From Enhydrobacter sp. (GTDB taxonomy: Bacteria; Pseudomonadota; Alphaproteobacteria; Reyranellales; Reyranellaceae), in the NCBI RefSeq assembly GCF_030246845.1, contig NZ_CP126889.1, positions 2,650,995-2,714,994 of the forward strand: a stretch of 64,000 nt of DNA. The letters are read 5' to 3'. The stretch's first letter is position 1. Every line of letters starts with the position of its first letter. Position numbers and translations under genes: made by a program. This document shows positions 63,733 to 64,000 of this stretch, one piece after another. The notes below the pieces were generated by a model that saw nothing but the letters and a program-made list of their open reading frames with translations, made no database searches and was not told the origin of the DNA.

Positions 63733-64000
63733 ATGCGGACCACCTGGACCTGGCACTTCGACCTGCCGCCGGAGCAGCTCTGGCCGGTGCTGGCGGACAC
63801 CAGCCGCCTCAACGAGGCGATGGGGCTGCCGGCATACGCTCTCGAGGAGACAGCGCAAGCCAACGGCACCGTCCAGCGGCGCGGCCGGACCAGGTTGGCG
63901 GGCTATGCCTTCGAGTGGGAGGAGAGGCCCTTCGAATGGATCCAGGGCCAGCACTTCCGGCAGGACCGCCTCTTCGACAGGGGTCCCTTCGGTCGCGTCG
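63733..64000 (+). CDS. SRPBCC-domain protein, truncated by the window edge (possible second cyclase)
   Basis: Only the first 89 codons are present. WHFDLPPEQLWPVLADTSRL and EWEERPFEWIQGQHFRQDR form an N-terminal SRPBCC (START-like) domain. This N-terminus recalls the SRPBCC-DUF5939-type adenylate/guanylate cyclases, whose proteins begin with a similar LWPxxxDT motif. If so, a second class III cyclase follows; the catalytic domain lies outside the window, so this is inference. Confidence 0.6.
   Translation, partial: MRTTWTWHFDLPPEQLWPVLADTSRLNEAMGLPAYALEETAQANGTVQRRGRTRLAGYAFEWEERPFEWIQGQHFRQDRLFDRGPFGRV

Overview
The window is about two-thirds G+C, densely coded and has the look of an alphaproteobacterial chromosome. 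Signs of this are a class I (archaeal-type) lysyl-tRNA synthetase, an Usg-family protein, a CIRCE-controlled groESL operon plus a second groEL, a ChvI-like response regulator, and many degradative orphan enzymes (P450, Rieske oxygenase, luciferase-like oxidoreductase, Bug-type solute receptor, thiolase/DUF35 pair). A Reyranella- or Bradyrhizobium-like soil/water organism fits, but this is inference from gene content only. I saw no rRNA, tRNA, CRISPR array, transposase, integrase or phage gene; this is ordinary chromosome with small palindromic repeats.

Layout. 0-6.3 kb: a FAD monooxygenase; a leftward FMN reductase/methyltransferase pair; and, divergent from it, a tightly overlapped operon of two tandem DUF917 proteins and a hydantoinase/oxoprolinase-type ATPase. 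6.3-12.4 kb: zinc-type CDF exporter behind a metalloregulator-like palindrome, CHRD protein, hydrolase/GNAT pair, P450, GST, nitronate monooxygenase, Usg. 12.5-14.8 kb: promoter, CIRCE, groES, groEL, terminator. 14.8-24.4 kb: Nudix; a leftward sulfurtransferase/DUF1330/unknown operon; AEC transporter and MscL; DapA-like aldolase divergent from a LysR regulator; CYTH-CHAD protein; PRISE-type reductase. 24.5-32.6 kb: MHS-family permease, small secreted proteins, TrhA/hemolysin III, M23 peptidase, LLM oxidoreductase, and two related response regulators facing away from each other. 32.6-38.7 kb: groEL2 between a 16-residue basic micro-ORF and a membrane-anchored unknown; methyltransferase; TetR/Rieske pair with twin operators; Bug receptor. 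38.8-46.9 kb: DinG-like Fe-S helicase carrying an in-frame palindrome, sterol desaturase/amine oxidase pair, YbfB-type MFS, class I lysS. 47.2-54.6 kb: MarR-amidohydrolase-thiolase-DUF35 cluster, hemerythrin protein with stress-type repeats, Crp/Fnr regulator, glycine-zipper lipoprotein, quinone reductase, branched-chain-type aminotransferase. 55-64 kb: WXXGXW protein, altronate-dehydratase-type protein, cold-shock protein, then a cyclase/methyltransferase/ABC-permease operon, an SDR, and a truncated SRPBCC gene.

The most promising unusual system is the 57.7-62.8 kb operon. A Cache-domain class III adenylate cyclase with intact catalytic residues is translationally coupled or closely abutted to a PrmC/HemK-like methyltransferase, a solute-binding/permease fusion and a second permease. 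There is no ATPase gene, and the second permease has a shortened ATPase-coupling loop. This may be a nutrient sensor built from transporter parts rather than a transporter. Other notable items are the repeat families (including a 50-bp palindrome inside the helicase gene), the micro-ORF/groEL2 operon, the tandem DUF917 pair and a probably leaderless lysS.
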